64,000 nt of DNA from Sipunculus nudus (taxonomy: Eukaryota > Annelida > Sipuncula > Golfingiida > Sipunculidae). Made by a program: the position numbers and the translations under genes. Below are positions 47,930-59,174 of the stretch, piece by piece (position 1 is the stretch's first letter; every line of letters starts with the position of its first letter). The stretch covers positions 48,055,429 through 48,119,428 of the forward strand of contig CM049312.1 of assembly GCA_026874595.1 (NCBI GenBank), written 5' to 3'. The notes below the pieces were generated by a model. That model searched no databases and was not told where the DNA came from. It saw only the letters and a list, made by a program, of their open reading frames with translations.

Positions 47930-48105
47930 GTGTTGTGTGCAACCATGCCAGAATTTCAGCAGTGATGTTTTTGTAATTGTTTCTTATTCAAAATGTTTAG
48001 TACCTGCATTGTTCATATGCATGAGAAGTAATGGTCCAGCATTGAAGCATTATATCTGGTGTATTTCCCAATGCACAGGTTCGCATTAGGCCTGAAGGCC
48101 TTGTT
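47930..48105 (+). mobile_element. Solo family A 3' module
   Basis: Starts at the B terminus CTTGTT|GTGTTGTGTGCAACCATG and ends with CACAGGTTCGC, the hairpin AGGCCTGAAGGCCT and CTTGTT at 48105. No A 5' part. Confidence 0.8.
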
Positions 48106-48280
48106 GTGTTGTGTGCACCCATGCCAGAATTTCAGCAGTGATGTTTGTGTAATTGTTTCTTATTCAAAATGTTTAGTACTTGTTTGTTCATATACATGAG
48201 AAGTAATGGTCCAGCATTGAAGCGTTATACCTGATGTATTTCCCAATGCACAGGTTTGCATTAGGCCTGTAGGCCTTGTC
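48106..48280 (+). mobile_element. Solo family A 3' module, second in tandem
   Basis: Follows the previous module head-to-tail at CTTGTT|GTGTTGTGTGCACCC and ends GGCCTTGT at 48280. The two copies differ at scattered positions, so this is not an assembly duplicate. Confidence 0.8.
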
Positions 48281-49782
48281 TTAATATTTACCAGAAGTAG
48301 TCTCCTATATATTTCCTATATACACGCCAGAAATTAAGTCCGTTAAGTATAATTTCTTTAAGTTATGGGCCCAAACATAATGGACTTTGTAAAAAATGAA
48401 GAAAAATATTTACTCACTTAACATGAAAAATTGTGAAACTAGAGACTATTTTCCCAAGTATATAACTTTGTTTAATTAAGATTCAATTGTTTACCCAAAA
48501 TTAGATTTTTAGTTATTAGCATAAAAATAAAATAAGTACCTTAAATTTTGCCCAACTTTGACTTTGGCACGTTTTTTTTTCCTGTAAGTACTATTGATTT
48601 AATTTTCACAGCATGTAAACATAAGTATTTAATTTGTTTAAATCTGAATTTGAAAATAAAAGCTTGTAAATTAGGCAATTTATTGATTTTTTACTTGAGG
48701 CTCTATTGTAGTGATTTGCTTTGCCCAGATGCAGGGTCCCACTCCAGGTCACTGGAAGTCAGCTATGCCAGGGTTTCTGATTTGTTACAGTCATTGGGGA
48801 GATCCCCTGCTGTGACAGGTGTACAGTTATTTTCATATTGCCACCCTCCCCCCCCCCCCCTGCAAACTAACCCACCAAATGTTATGCAGTAACTGTTATT
48901 GTTTTCACTGTATCTTCTTAATTGTAATGCTATTTCCACTCCAATATACAAAAACTTTCCTTGAAAATGTAATTCAAGGTGTAATCCAGAAGATGCCATG
49001 TTGTGTTAATGTAGCATTTTTAAAGAAATCAATTTTCTTTTAAATGATTTTAACAAATATAATTAAACCCATCAGTATGCTTAAATATATAGAATATGAA
49101 GCAAATTATGGATAAATAAAGGCACAATTTAAAATTGTGAAATCTGAATCAAGTATTATTTTTATATATTATTATTTTTAGTAAATCGCACCATCTCCCC
49201 CCCCCCCCCCCCCTGCCATTGATTCCTGTGCACTGGGACATCAGTAAGCATTTTTGATTTAAGTGAAAATCCTATGTATATACACTATAATAATACAGAT
49301 ATGTTGTAACTCCCACCATTCCACTCCACTCCACCCACCCCAACTCCCCTACCACCACCAAGTCCTTTCATAGTTGGACTAGGGACATTAGTTATATTTC
49401 AGCTGTATACATTTCATAAAATAAAAAAAATAATTATATTTTATAATATATATTATAAAAAAATAGATTCAATTGAACAAATGTGTAAACTACTGAAATG
49501 TCAACAGTTAATCAAGAAGCCAACTAATGATCATGGTGATTGTACAGATCATTTGTTCACAAACTGCTCACATGCTTACGTTTCAACATTAGGAAACACA
49601 TGGTCAGGTCACAAAATATTATTTGCAACAATTTCTTGCTCATCAATACAAACCAATCATATAAACCAACCATGGCCTATATTACCTCTTCCTCTTACAC
49701 TTTATCTCCATTTGATATTATTTTAGATTTTAGCTTCAAGGTCAACTTCAGCTGAGCACAGTGACCCATGGGTCCCTTGTTT
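48281..49782 (+). mobile_element. Family B element lacking its 5' part
   Basis: B interior parallel to 20130-21732, with C-runs at 48847-48860 and 49198-49213. It ends TCAGCTGAGC, hairpin GACCCATGGGTC, CTTGTT. The start abuts a solo A module. Confidence 0.75.
49481..49726 (+). pseudogene. Endonuclease remnant inside family B
   Basis: Same remnant as at 21434: CQQLIKKPTNDHGDCTDHLF, then NTWSGHKILFATI. SDH is again SGH. Confidence 0.55.
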
Positions 49783-49821
49783 TGTCAGTTCCCAAAAAGT
49801 GGTGGCGCCACCTGTATTTTT

Positions 49822-50480
49822 AGCGAACCTGTGAGCTTATGCGATGGTGCGGCAGCGTCCTTTGTGCATTGTGTGTCGTGCGTCGTCTGTACGTTAACCA
49901 TAGCTATCTCAAAAACGGCAGGAGCTAGCATCACTAATTTTTTTGCAAATAATCAATCATCCAAAAAACTATATCGGATTTTGTTTATTTTTTTTCTAAC
50001 TGCATTTTCTTAGATTTTATAAGGAAAAAGCTAAAAAAGCTTTAAAAATCTTCTAGGATCCACATAGATCATATATGAAATTGAGGTGTTGGTGGCGCCA
50101 TCTGCATCGGCCTTTTTTGTATGGGGTCATTAGTGCCTGTATCACACTGACGGCTACAAAAACTTCTTCTCTGAAACCATATGACCAAAATGTTTAATAT
50201 CGCACAGAAATGATCCTAGGGTAGTGCTTACTGAAGTTTGTTCAAATGGTCTCTTTTCAGTGACTTTTGGCTAAGTCCATTTAGTCATATGCCATAACAG
50301 CCCATTTTAGCTCAGTGGCTACAAAGATCTTCTCAAAAACCACTGGGCCAAATTGTTAATCTCACACATTAATTATCCTCAGATGTTGATAATTCAAGTT
50401 TGTTCAAATAGTTTTGTTTCTGTGCTTTATGGCTGAGTTATGGGAAGCTGAACTTAGCCAGTTTGCTGTATCTTCTTATT
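49822..50480 (+). mobile_element. Family A 5' fragment
   Basis: Starts AGCGAACCTGTGAGCTTATG and includes a GGTGGCGCCA-type site at about 50090. It is cut where another A begins at 50481. An isolated GGTGGCGCCACC lies just before its start (49800). Confidence 0.7.
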
Positions 50481-52859
50481 AGCGAACCTGTGAGCTTATG
50501 CGATGGTGTGGTGTCGTCCAGCGTCCGTCGTCTGTCGTCTGTACGTTAACCTATACTATATTGAAAACAGCAAGAATTAGCATCATCAAATTTTATGCAT
50601 AAAATTAGTCATCTAAAAAAATCTATCAGATTTTGCTTTATTTTTTGGCTAACTGCATTTTCTTAGATTTTATAGGGAAAAAGCTAAAAAAGCTTAAAAA
50701 ATCTTCTTCTCCGAATCTGTTTAGCTAAATTGTCCAATATTTTACAGAAATGATTTCTGGAACAATCTCTTTCAAGTTTGTTCGAATGGTTTAAGTTTGG
50801 TGATTTTTGGCCGAGGAACAGGAAGTTGAACTTGTAATCTGTCCAAAAAAGCATACTAAAATTACAATCTCAGAAATGGCTTGAGCTATCATCCCCAAAT
50901 TTTATGCCAATGTTGGTCACATGAGTCATATCTGAAAATGAGGTATTGGTGGCGCCACCTGCATTGGCCTTTTTTGTACGGGGGTCATCAGTGCCCGTAT
51001 CAAACTGAAGTCTACAAATAACTTCTTCTCTGAAACGATATGGCCAAATTGTTTAATATCGCACAGAAATGATCCTAGGGTAGTGCTTTCTGAAGTTTGT
51101 TTAAATGGTTTCAGTTCAGTGAGTTTTGGCTAAGTTATGGGAAGCTGAATTTAGTCATATGACATAGCAGCCCATTTTAGCTCAGTGACTACAAAGATCT
51201 TCTTCTCAAAAACCACTGGGCCAAATTCTTAAATCTCACACATTAATTATCCTCAGATGTTGATAATTTGAGTTTGTTTAAATGGTTTTGGTTCAGTGCT
51301 TTTTGGCTGAGTAACGGGAAGCTGAACTTAGCCAGTTTGCTGTATCTTCCTATATGAGTTATAAACCTGCAAAACGTTTTTCGACTGATGCCACTGAAGC
51401 CAGTTTGTTAAATATTTTACAAGAATAATCCCTACAATTATTCTTATAATAATTGTCATTAATGGTTCCACATGAATGATTTTTGGCTAAATTATGGAGC
51501 TTGAATTGAGTCATTTTACCATATATGTTATCTGTGTGATGCTGTTACACCTAGCCTGGCACCAGTTTATCAGCATCTATTACATCATGCCACTAGACGT
51601 TTAGATTTTGGGTTATCTTTGGTTAATATTGACAAGAAAGTTTTTTTAAAAGCTTTTAAAAAATTTAGATTTATGATTTAAGTTATTCATCATACCAGGC
51701 AATGTTACAATCATGGATATTCAGCTCTCTGTGGCTATATAAAGACAACTGTACGTGGATTATAAATTATTGGTTTCCCTACTCAACTTAATTCAAGAAT
51801 TTGCCATCAATGAGATATATCTGTATTTTAATTTTGCATTCAGTATGTATCCATAATAATTTTACATATATTCCTGATTTCTTTCTTATAAAAGGTCAGC
51901 TGAAAAGCATTTCGTATTGGGAAAATAAATTTCAAAGTTATTACAAGTAGGGACCACTTTTGTGTACAGATGGCAGCACTTGGTTTACCATTGGCAGATT
52001 GCCAGTGCCTTGATGTTGGCCATTAGCCAAGATGATGTCAGCTCTATAAATAGTTTTGGCACAGTGCCAGGATTGGAAGAAGTGCAGCCAGATATAGGTC
52101 AAGAGTTCACTCAGTGCAGTAGCTGCATTCTATTTATAGCTTTGGCAGACTGCTCACTGCATCATATTTGGCACCAAAGTGCAGCCTGAATCTATTTATA
52201 GTTTTGGCAGACTGCCAAAACTGTGTCAGATTATGCAACAGGTCAAGAGTTCACTCAGTGCAGCCAGGTACAGGTCAAAAGTTCACTCAGTCTACCCAGA
52301 TGCAGGTCAAGAGTTCACTCAGTGCAGTAGCTGGAGACAGCAATTTCTCTCAGGTCACTCTGGGGCAACTGCCTAACTCACCTAAGCCTTGTAAGCCCAG
52401 TGCATCAAACTCTGGGGAAGTTTGATGTATTGGACTGATATTTTGACCTGTCTATGTGTCTTTGATGGTATTCTCATTTACAAGACAGGTGGTGCCACCT
52501 GCATTGACTTTTGCAGTGTATGCGCCTGCTTATTTCTAAAGAGGAATTTGATACATCAGCCTAAAATTGGGCATGTTTATACATATTGGATAGCTTTATA
52601 CTGTATACTGTATACGCCGCATAGGTTTCCAGAGAACTCCTCCATAACCACTGAGCAGAAATTTTTAAAATTCAGAATTATGAACGGGTCACATGTGAAC
52701 TGCTGCATCCTCATTTTTGGTTGACCTCTGACCTTTCTTCTCTGCCAAGCGTCCATTTGTGCGTCTGATTCCACACATAAACCCGCATATCTGGGGAACT
52801 GTTTGACCGATAAGTCTAAAGATTTTGCACAAATGTAGCCCTTGGAAAGCTTTATAACA

Positions 52860-54430
52860 TACACTAAAAATGGTAGCGCCACCTCCAACCATTTTTGCAC
52901 AGCGTCCATCTGTTCATCTGCCTTTGGATAAAATCACTCATATCTCGGCTGTGGTTTGACTTATCCACCTGATATTTTGCAGGTTTATACATCCTGGACA
53001 GCTTTCTTGATTTTATGACAGGTGGCACCACCTACATTCAAATTTACGCTGCGGACATCCAAGCTTATATATCAGGAACCATTTGACTGATTGGGCAAAA
53101 ATTTTGCATGTTTATAGATCTCACATAGCTCTTTATCATACGCAAAAGGGGTGGCACCACCTGCAATTATTTTTGCAGAGCGTCCGTCTGTTTGTTTGCA
53201 GTGGGATAAAATCACTCATAACTTGGCAGTGGTTTGACATATCTGCCTAAAATTTTGCAGGTTTATACATCTTGGATAGCTTTCTAGATTTTGTGGCAGA
53301 TGGCTCCACCTGTATTTATGTATACCCTGAAGACATTCAAGCTTATATCTCAGGACTGGTTTGACATATCCCCCTGAAATTTTTCATGTGTATAGATCTC
53401 GCATATCTCTTAATCATACACAAAATTGGTGGCGCCACCTGCCACCATTTTTGCACAGCTTCCGTCTGTTCATCTGCCTTGGGATAAAAACACTCATATC
53501 TCTGCATTTGTTGGACTTATTTTTGCATGTGTATACATCCTGGACAGATTTCTTGATTTTATGACAGGTGGCACCACCTAAATTCACATGTAAGCTGCAG
53601 ACATCCAAGCTCATATCTCAGGAACTGTTTGACCATTTGGGCCAACATTTTGCTTGTGTAAATATCTCCCTTAACTCTTTATCATATGCAAAACTGGTGG
53701 CGCCACCTACAACCATTTTTGCACAGCCTCCATCTGTTCATCTGCCATAGGATAAAATCACTCATATCTTTGCTGGGTTTGACTTATCTACCTGAAATTT
53801 TGCAGCTGTATACATCCTTGACAGCTTTCTTGTTTTATGACAGGTGGCTCTACCTACATTCAAATTTATGCTGCAGACATCCAAGCACAAATTTGCAAAA
53901 ATTTGGCATGTTTATAGATCTCACATAGCTCTTTATCAGGCGCAAAACTTGTGGCCCCACCTGCAATCATTTTTGCACAGCATCTGTCTGTTTGTTTGCC
54001 GTGGGCTAAAATCACTCATATCTTGACAGTGGTTTGACATATCTGCCTTAAAATTTGCAAGTTTATACATCTTGGATAGCTTTATTTTTGTGGCAGGTGG
54101 CGCCACCTATTTATGTATACGCTGCACACATTCAGGCTTATATATCAGGACTGGTTTGACATATCCCCCTGAAATTTTGCATGTGTATAGATCTCACATA
54201 TCTCTTAATCATACACAAAATTGATGGTGCCATCTGCCACCATTTTTGCACAGTGTCCAACTGTTTGTCTGCCGTGGGCTAAAATCACTCATATCTCAGT
54301 AGTGTTTTGACTTATCGGCCTAAAATTTTGCATGTTTATACATCTTGGACAGCATTCTGGATTTTGTGGTAGGTGGCACAACCTACATACACATTTTGGC
54401 TGCAGACATCCAGGCTATTATGCAACACAC
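52860..54430 (+). repeat. Tandem core of family A, diverged units
   Basis: Units of roughly 270-285 bp with the GGTGGC(G/A)CCACCT site in two contexts, as in 14370-15960, but more diverged. Palindromes are intact at about 53432, 53697 and 54098 and mutated elsewhere. Confidence 0.85.
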
Positions 54431-54687
54431 CTCACTCTATTTCCCCTTGCCACTCAATCCATGCCTCACTTCAACTTTCCCACTCTGATTTTGGAGGATA
54501 CACGTAGTGGCTTGTTGACTACCCATATTCTAGTTTTTGTGTTGTGTGCACCCATGCCAGAATTGCAGCAGTGATGTTTGTTTAATTGTTTCTTGTTCTA
54601 AGTGTTTAGTACTTGCATTGTTTATATACATGTAACACATGTTCTTGAAAAGTAATGGTCCAGCACTGACGCATTATACCTGGTGTA

Positions 54688-56094
54688 CCGTAAAATCTCC
54701 ACTTAAAACCGCGGTTTAATCAAGAAATTCAAAATCTTAAAATCAGGTTGATTTCCTGAAAGCACTGTGCGGTTTATACTAGAAGGGTTTCCTGGATATC
54801 TTCCTGAAAGACATCGTTTTTAGGCCGGCGAGTGGGCGATAATATTGCAACTTTCGAAGGCCGTTCTTAGCAGCAGTCTCACATGCATGGGAGCCATGTG
54901 TAAATGTATTATTTACGATTATTTGTTAGTTATAATTTAAATATTGCTGATTAGTTTTCGTGTGGTATATAACTTGTTATAAAATCTTGGTAATTGTCAC
55001 CTAATAATACGTTTACAACAACCCTGCTGTAACAAACAGCGGCCGACTTTGTTGGGCATGGTCAAGCAAAATTGAAATAAAAGCCTACTTTAAACCTCTT
55101 TGCGGCATTATTTAGCAATGATTATTTGTTTAAAACGTAAAATGAATATAAAGCTGACATCGTAAAGAGTCAGACACAATGGCAGACGATCGTTTTAAAA
55201 TCAAGTTTGAGTGCGGCCATGTGCTGAAACGCACCGGTATTCTGCTAAGAATATTTTGAACGGCTAGACGCGGTGGGTGGTAAACAGGACAGCCACCTAT
55301 TTCATCCCAGTGTGCCTTGCGCGAACACTGCCTTGACAAAATGGCTCCCAACACGGAAACTTTCTTCAGGAAAAAAACTTGCTTACCCCGACTGGCCACT
55401 TTAATTTTACCTTAAAATCACTCGTTTTCATGCGTCATGTTTCCTATACGTGCGTATCTCGACAAGGTAACTTCAGTTACTTTGATATTTAGTTAAGTTG
55501 ACCAGCGATGTTTTCAAACGCACCAGCAAATTGTGACATGGAGCAATGTCAACGTAGGATGTGACGATGATAATACCGAAGTAACCGGTACGAAAATGAT
55601 TTGAATCTTCCGAGTAATTCCATCATCATTTTCATCAAAAATTAAGATTCCAAAATATTACTTTTAGAATTAAAATATACAGTGACTTGAAATGGATCAG
55701 CAGAATATTTTTTCCAAAATATAATGACAAATCAGTAGCAAACAAGAATACGGCACGGAATATAAAATCTGTATAAACAGGCAGAGGTTCACCGGCCCTT
55801 ACCTCTTCCCAAACTTCATGCTTGAGTGACCCTTCCAAAAAGTGTTATGATGTGTTTAAATAAAATGCCCAAGGAATTTTAAAGTGGACAGGAATGGCCG
55901 AGTCGCAACCAACGCGTGTTCATTTCTAGATGATAGCTTGAATGTGTCTTTTGTCAAATCATTCCGTAGCAAAAGTTGGTGCGGTTTTAAAGGGGGGTTC
56001 TTAGTATTTGAGCTCGGGGTGTCTCACATTGAATTTCGGTGAAGTCTGGGTGCGGTTTTAATCAGAAGTGCGGTTTTAAGTGGAGATTTTACGG
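54688..56094. mobile_element. TA-flanked terminal-inverted-repeat element (1.4 kb)
   Basis: Starts CCGTAAAATCTCCACTTAAA at 54688 and ends with its exact reverse complement at 56094; the repeat is perfect over at least 25 bases. TA duplication at 54686-54687 and 56095-56096. The empty site (CCTGGTGTATTTCCCAATGC) is seen in A modules at about 18052, 19712, 48055 and 48232. A TA duplication suggests the Tc1/mariner group or another TA-targeting superfamily. No transposase frame was found, so it is non-autonomous. Confidence 0.9.
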
Positions 56095-56138
56095 TAATCT
56101 CATTGCACAGGTTCACATTAGGCCTGTAGGCCTTGTGT

Positions 56139-56176
56139 TTTGTCTCACACTCACAGCTACTGGAGGTAAAGTGTCT
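56139..56176 (+). pseudogene. Decayed duplicate of the exon 3 acceptor and start
   Basis: TTTGTCTCACACTCACAGCT followed by ACTGGAGGTAAAGTG repeats the layout of the true site 56205-56240 (TTTGTCTCACAGCTGCTGG, then AGGAGGTAGCC). It keeps a CACAG acceptor and CTACTGGAG|GTAAAG, a possible 9-base micro-exon encoding LLE. Confidence 0.55.
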
Positions 56177-56217
56177 CACTCAATTTATGGTAACTTAATT
56201 TGAGTTTTGTCTCACAG

Positions 56218-56322
56218 CTGCTGGAGGAGGTAGCCTGTCTCATGCTGTACCAGATCAAAGACTCCCTGGAACCTCCACCACCAGCACTGCAAAGCCTGCA
56301 GCAAGTCCTTGATATACCACAG
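56218..56322 (+). CDS. HEATR6: HEATR6 internal exon (third in window)
   Basis: A 105-base, phase-0 exon of 35 codons. The acceptor is TTTTGTCTCACAG ending at 56217 and the donor is CACAG|GTATGTGT at 56322/56323. It encodes LLEEVACLMLYQIKDSL, a Pro-rich stretch, then LQSLQQVLDIPQ. It follows exon 2 directly in frame, giving QLHGAK-LLEE as in vertebrate HEATR6, where LLEELG and an acidic/Pro linker follow. The expected next segment (a conserved FW-containing helix in the family) was not found in 56323-64000, so the next exon is probably beyond the window. A family A element ends about 81 bases upstream. A decayed copy of this exon's start lies at 56139-56176 and could act as a decoy acceptor. 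Confidence 0.9.
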
Positions 56323-56546
56323 GTATGTGTCTGTAACATATTCCAGAATTACTTTTCAGAAGAAGGCAATTCTCTTAACATGATGCAGAATGCTCCGTAA
56401 ACCTCATACATCATCCAAGTTGATGTATTACTCAGATTAGAGGAAAGGCATTGATATTTACTTTCTTTATTCATCTAAGTGACTGTTTTAAGTATATTGC
56501 ATGTGTCTTGACTGTTTATCAGTACTCAGAGTCTAATCAAAGTATT

Positions 56547-56690
56547 TATCCAGCCACACACCCATGCATTCGATCAAACAGATATAGAAAACAAGATCTG
56601 CCATTTATGTCATTTATTAAAATGACTCAATAATACAGCTGGCAGTGCCAAAATTAAATGTCAATCATTCCAGGCATAAATGTAAGCAGA
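56547..56690 (+). repeat. Direct repeat, copy 1 (copy 2 at 57262-57400)
   Basis: ATCCAGCCACACACCCATGC to GTCAATCATTCCAGGCATAA. It recurs 715 bases downstream with substitutions. Family unknown. Confidence 0.8.
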
Positions 56691-56850
56691 GTCCAAGATT
56701 GCCTGGGTGAGAATATTAATATGTACTAGTTTGTTATTATTATGCATTAAAGCTTCTCAAGGGGCACTGCCATGTAAAATCAAACACCAAGTAATACAAT
56801 TATAATTATTAACACAACACATAGTGCTGGGGGAACCAAAAAAGGCCACC
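56680..56850 (+). repeat. Dispersed repeat, copy 1 (copy 2 at 58643-58815)
   Basis: AGAGTCCAAGATTGCCTGGG to GGGGGAACCAAAAAAGGCC. It resembles 58653-58815, including CTTCTC(A/C)AGGGGCACTGCCA. Family unknown. Confidence 0.75.
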
Positions 56851-57261
56851 CAAGCATAAAAACACAAGGGCATAGAACACAAGCATTGTCAATGTGGTGC
56901 GACATGGAGCATAAAAGAAAGAACCATAGCTGAGGTAAATTTTACAATTAAAAGAAGCCAAGTTAACAAGAATACAAAACAATTTGACAAAGGGTGGAGG
57001 ATGGGGAGGTAGAAAGAGTAAAAATTCTTGCGACGTGCTGTTCAGTGGCATGGCGCAAGAGAAAAGACTGGTTATCCAAATTCTGTGCATGCGCAGTGCA
57101 GAACTAACGAAGTGTGCTAAATTCATAACCAATCAGATTCCAATATCTCTCCACATTCTGTATATGGTAGATCACTATATATAAGTTATACATGAGAAAC
57201 CTCGAATGCATGTGTGATGCTAAATAAATACTTTAATGGTCCTTTGACCCTGAAAGGTCAT

Positions 57262-57400
57262 TTATCCAGCCATACACCCATGCTTTCGATCAAACAAACA
57301 TAGAAAACAAGGTCTGCCATTCATGTTATTTATTAAAATGACTCAATCATTCAGCTGGCAGTGCCCAAATTAAATGTCAATCATTCCCGGCATAAATACA
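57262..57400 (+). repeat. Direct repeat, copy 2
   Basis: ATCCAGCCATACACCCATGC to GTCAATCATTCCCGGCATAA, the partner of 56547-56690. Confidence 0.8.
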
Positions 57401-58642
57401 ATTACTCTGCCCCAAGCAGATAATAATTTTATGCTCGCCACACCAGTGTTTTGTGTGTTGGGCGCCAATAAAAGGAAATGATACTGGGGCGGGGGGGGGG
57501 GGGGGGGGGGCAGAACTATTATATTCACAAGTATTTAAAGCCCAAGACCTGCCTGGTTGAAAGAAGGTAATGATAACCAAAATCAGAGTTAAAAACTGTC
57601 TTGACAAATAGAATACTAGGAGGGCGGACATCGGCATTAGTACGGCGGCGCCGGGTGATAATTAAGGTAACACTGTGTTCCGGGAAATCTGGTACTCTTA
57701 GCGTATGGAAACCCATAGCCGGCAGCGTGAGGACCTTGCTAAATAAGCAGATTCATTTGAAACAAGTAGTTTAATTTTATCTGCAGTATAACCAGTTCAT
57801 GAAGATGCGGAATTAACTAGGAGAGGGTGAATATCCAATATGGCGGCACTGCTTACAAGAGGGCGGAAGCTCAAGGTCGCTAGATTTTGAATAATGATTA
57901 CAGAAGACCTCACTTTGACAAGAAGGGTCACGATTAGTAAATATTTGTTACATACGTCCCCATCCGTATTCTAACTGGACTAAAAACTCCATTAAATATT
58001 ATTTTAAGAAAGATTTGGGGCGACCATAATGCACTGCAAACCGGAAGTAAGTACCGGCCAATAGCAGTCCAGGTCATTGTTCGAGAAGACATGCCCGCGC
58101 TGGGACAAGATCACTCGCAACCAGGACTCGGCAACCATCTACCACTAGTACCAGGAGAAACAACGACCAGTGAATTCATCTGTCAGGAAAAACGACAACC
58201 AGCCACTTAATATCTGGAAGAAAAACCCACCACCACCCCCTTCGCCACTGACTCAAGCACTCTATGTTCTACTTGTTAATGTTAAAATTTTAAAGTTTAT
58301 TGTTTCTAAACAGTATATTTGTTGAGGTGTAAACTGTTTACTTTTACTACTACTACTTTTACTTTTAATGACCTATACGATATGTATGGCGTGTTGTACC
58401 CCACCTTCCTGTCAGTGGGAAAGAAGGGATAATTGCTGAATATGTTGAATATGGAAATTTTAGTGTTATTTTTTAATAAACCTCGGCCAGTTTTTCCCAC
58501 AATTCCATGTCTTGTGCACTTCTTTCAGCACTTCCGAGAACAGAGCAAGTGACTGGATGGGTATGAATGATATAATCAAGTTTTGATTAATTATGGGATA
58601 ACTGTGAGCAGGTTTGGGTGTGTGCATGTTGGTGTGACAGAG
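57401..58642. other. Low-copy intron stretch with GC-richer part
   Basis: G-run at 57487-57510. The part 57620-58160 is GC-richer than its surroundings and contains ATATGGCGGCACTGC and GGACTCGGCAACC. I found no pairable ends, primer-binding site or frame, so it remains unassigned. Confidence 0.4.
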
Positions 58643-58815
58643 CATAAATGTAAACAGTGTCCAAGATTGCCTGGGTGAGTATATTAATATGTACTAGTTA
58701 GTTATTATAATGCATTTAAGCTTCTCCAGGGGCACTGCCAGGTAAAATCAAACACCTAGTGATACAATAATAATTATAAACACAACACAGAGCTGGGGGA
58801 ACTAAAAAAGGGCCA
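58643..58815 (+). repeat. Dispersed repeat, copy 2
   Basis: CAGTGTCCAAGATTGCCTGG to GGGGGAACTAAAAAAGGGCC, the partner of 56680-56850. Confidence 0.75.
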
Positions 58816-59174
58816 CCGCTGGATAAAAATCCAGCTACCCCAGAACTATGACATGAACACAATGACAGACCATCATTCACAGGAAGAATGCAACTTGTGA
58901 CCCAGTCAAATGTAGGATGTCAAATGCATAATTATTACTGACATCTAAATTACATAAATATATATTTTTATTTACAGGCATATGCAAAGACTACAAAGAA
59001 AGCACAAGTTTTATGTACAAAGGATTCCATGCTCCATGCAAGAAGCATGAATCCTAAACTGAATAGTGGTATGGGTTGAATTTTGATAAGCAGGATGGTG
59101 GGTAGTTCAAACCCTCAAATCAAATACACGATGAGATTGGCCACAGCATAAAGCTTGCAATGCATGTCAGGTAA

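Larger units (their letters stand above)
50481..56136 (+). mobile_element. Family A element, near complete, with nested TA element
   Basis: Starts AGCGAACCTGTGAGCTTATG and ends CACAGGTTCAC, hairpin AGGCCTGTAGGCCT, CTTGTG at about 56136, 81 bases before exon 3. Removing the insertion at 54688-56094 leaves about 4.2 kb, the longest A copy here. It has front segments, mini-repeats (52090-52330), a core of about six 270-285-bp units (52860-54430) and the 3' module (54538 onwards). Confidence 0.75.
29052..56217 (+). other. HEATR6 intron of about 27.2 kb
   Basis: GT..AG intron in phase 0. It holds the 17.5-kb nest of family B elements with the LINE, followed by A and B copies and a TA-flanked inverted-repeat element. 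The LINE ORF2 is antisense to the host gene. Confidence 0.88.

Noticed and set aside
55130-55399. 89-residue minus-strand frame inside the TA element, considered as transposase
   Set aside because: No DDE/D motifs or helix-turn-helix pattern, and far too short for a transposase.
58979-59078. Possible next HEATR6 exon after TTTATTTACAG
   Set aside because: The acceptor looks good, but the translation (AYAKTTKKAQVLCTKDS) does not match the segment expected after exon 3, and the frame stops soon after.
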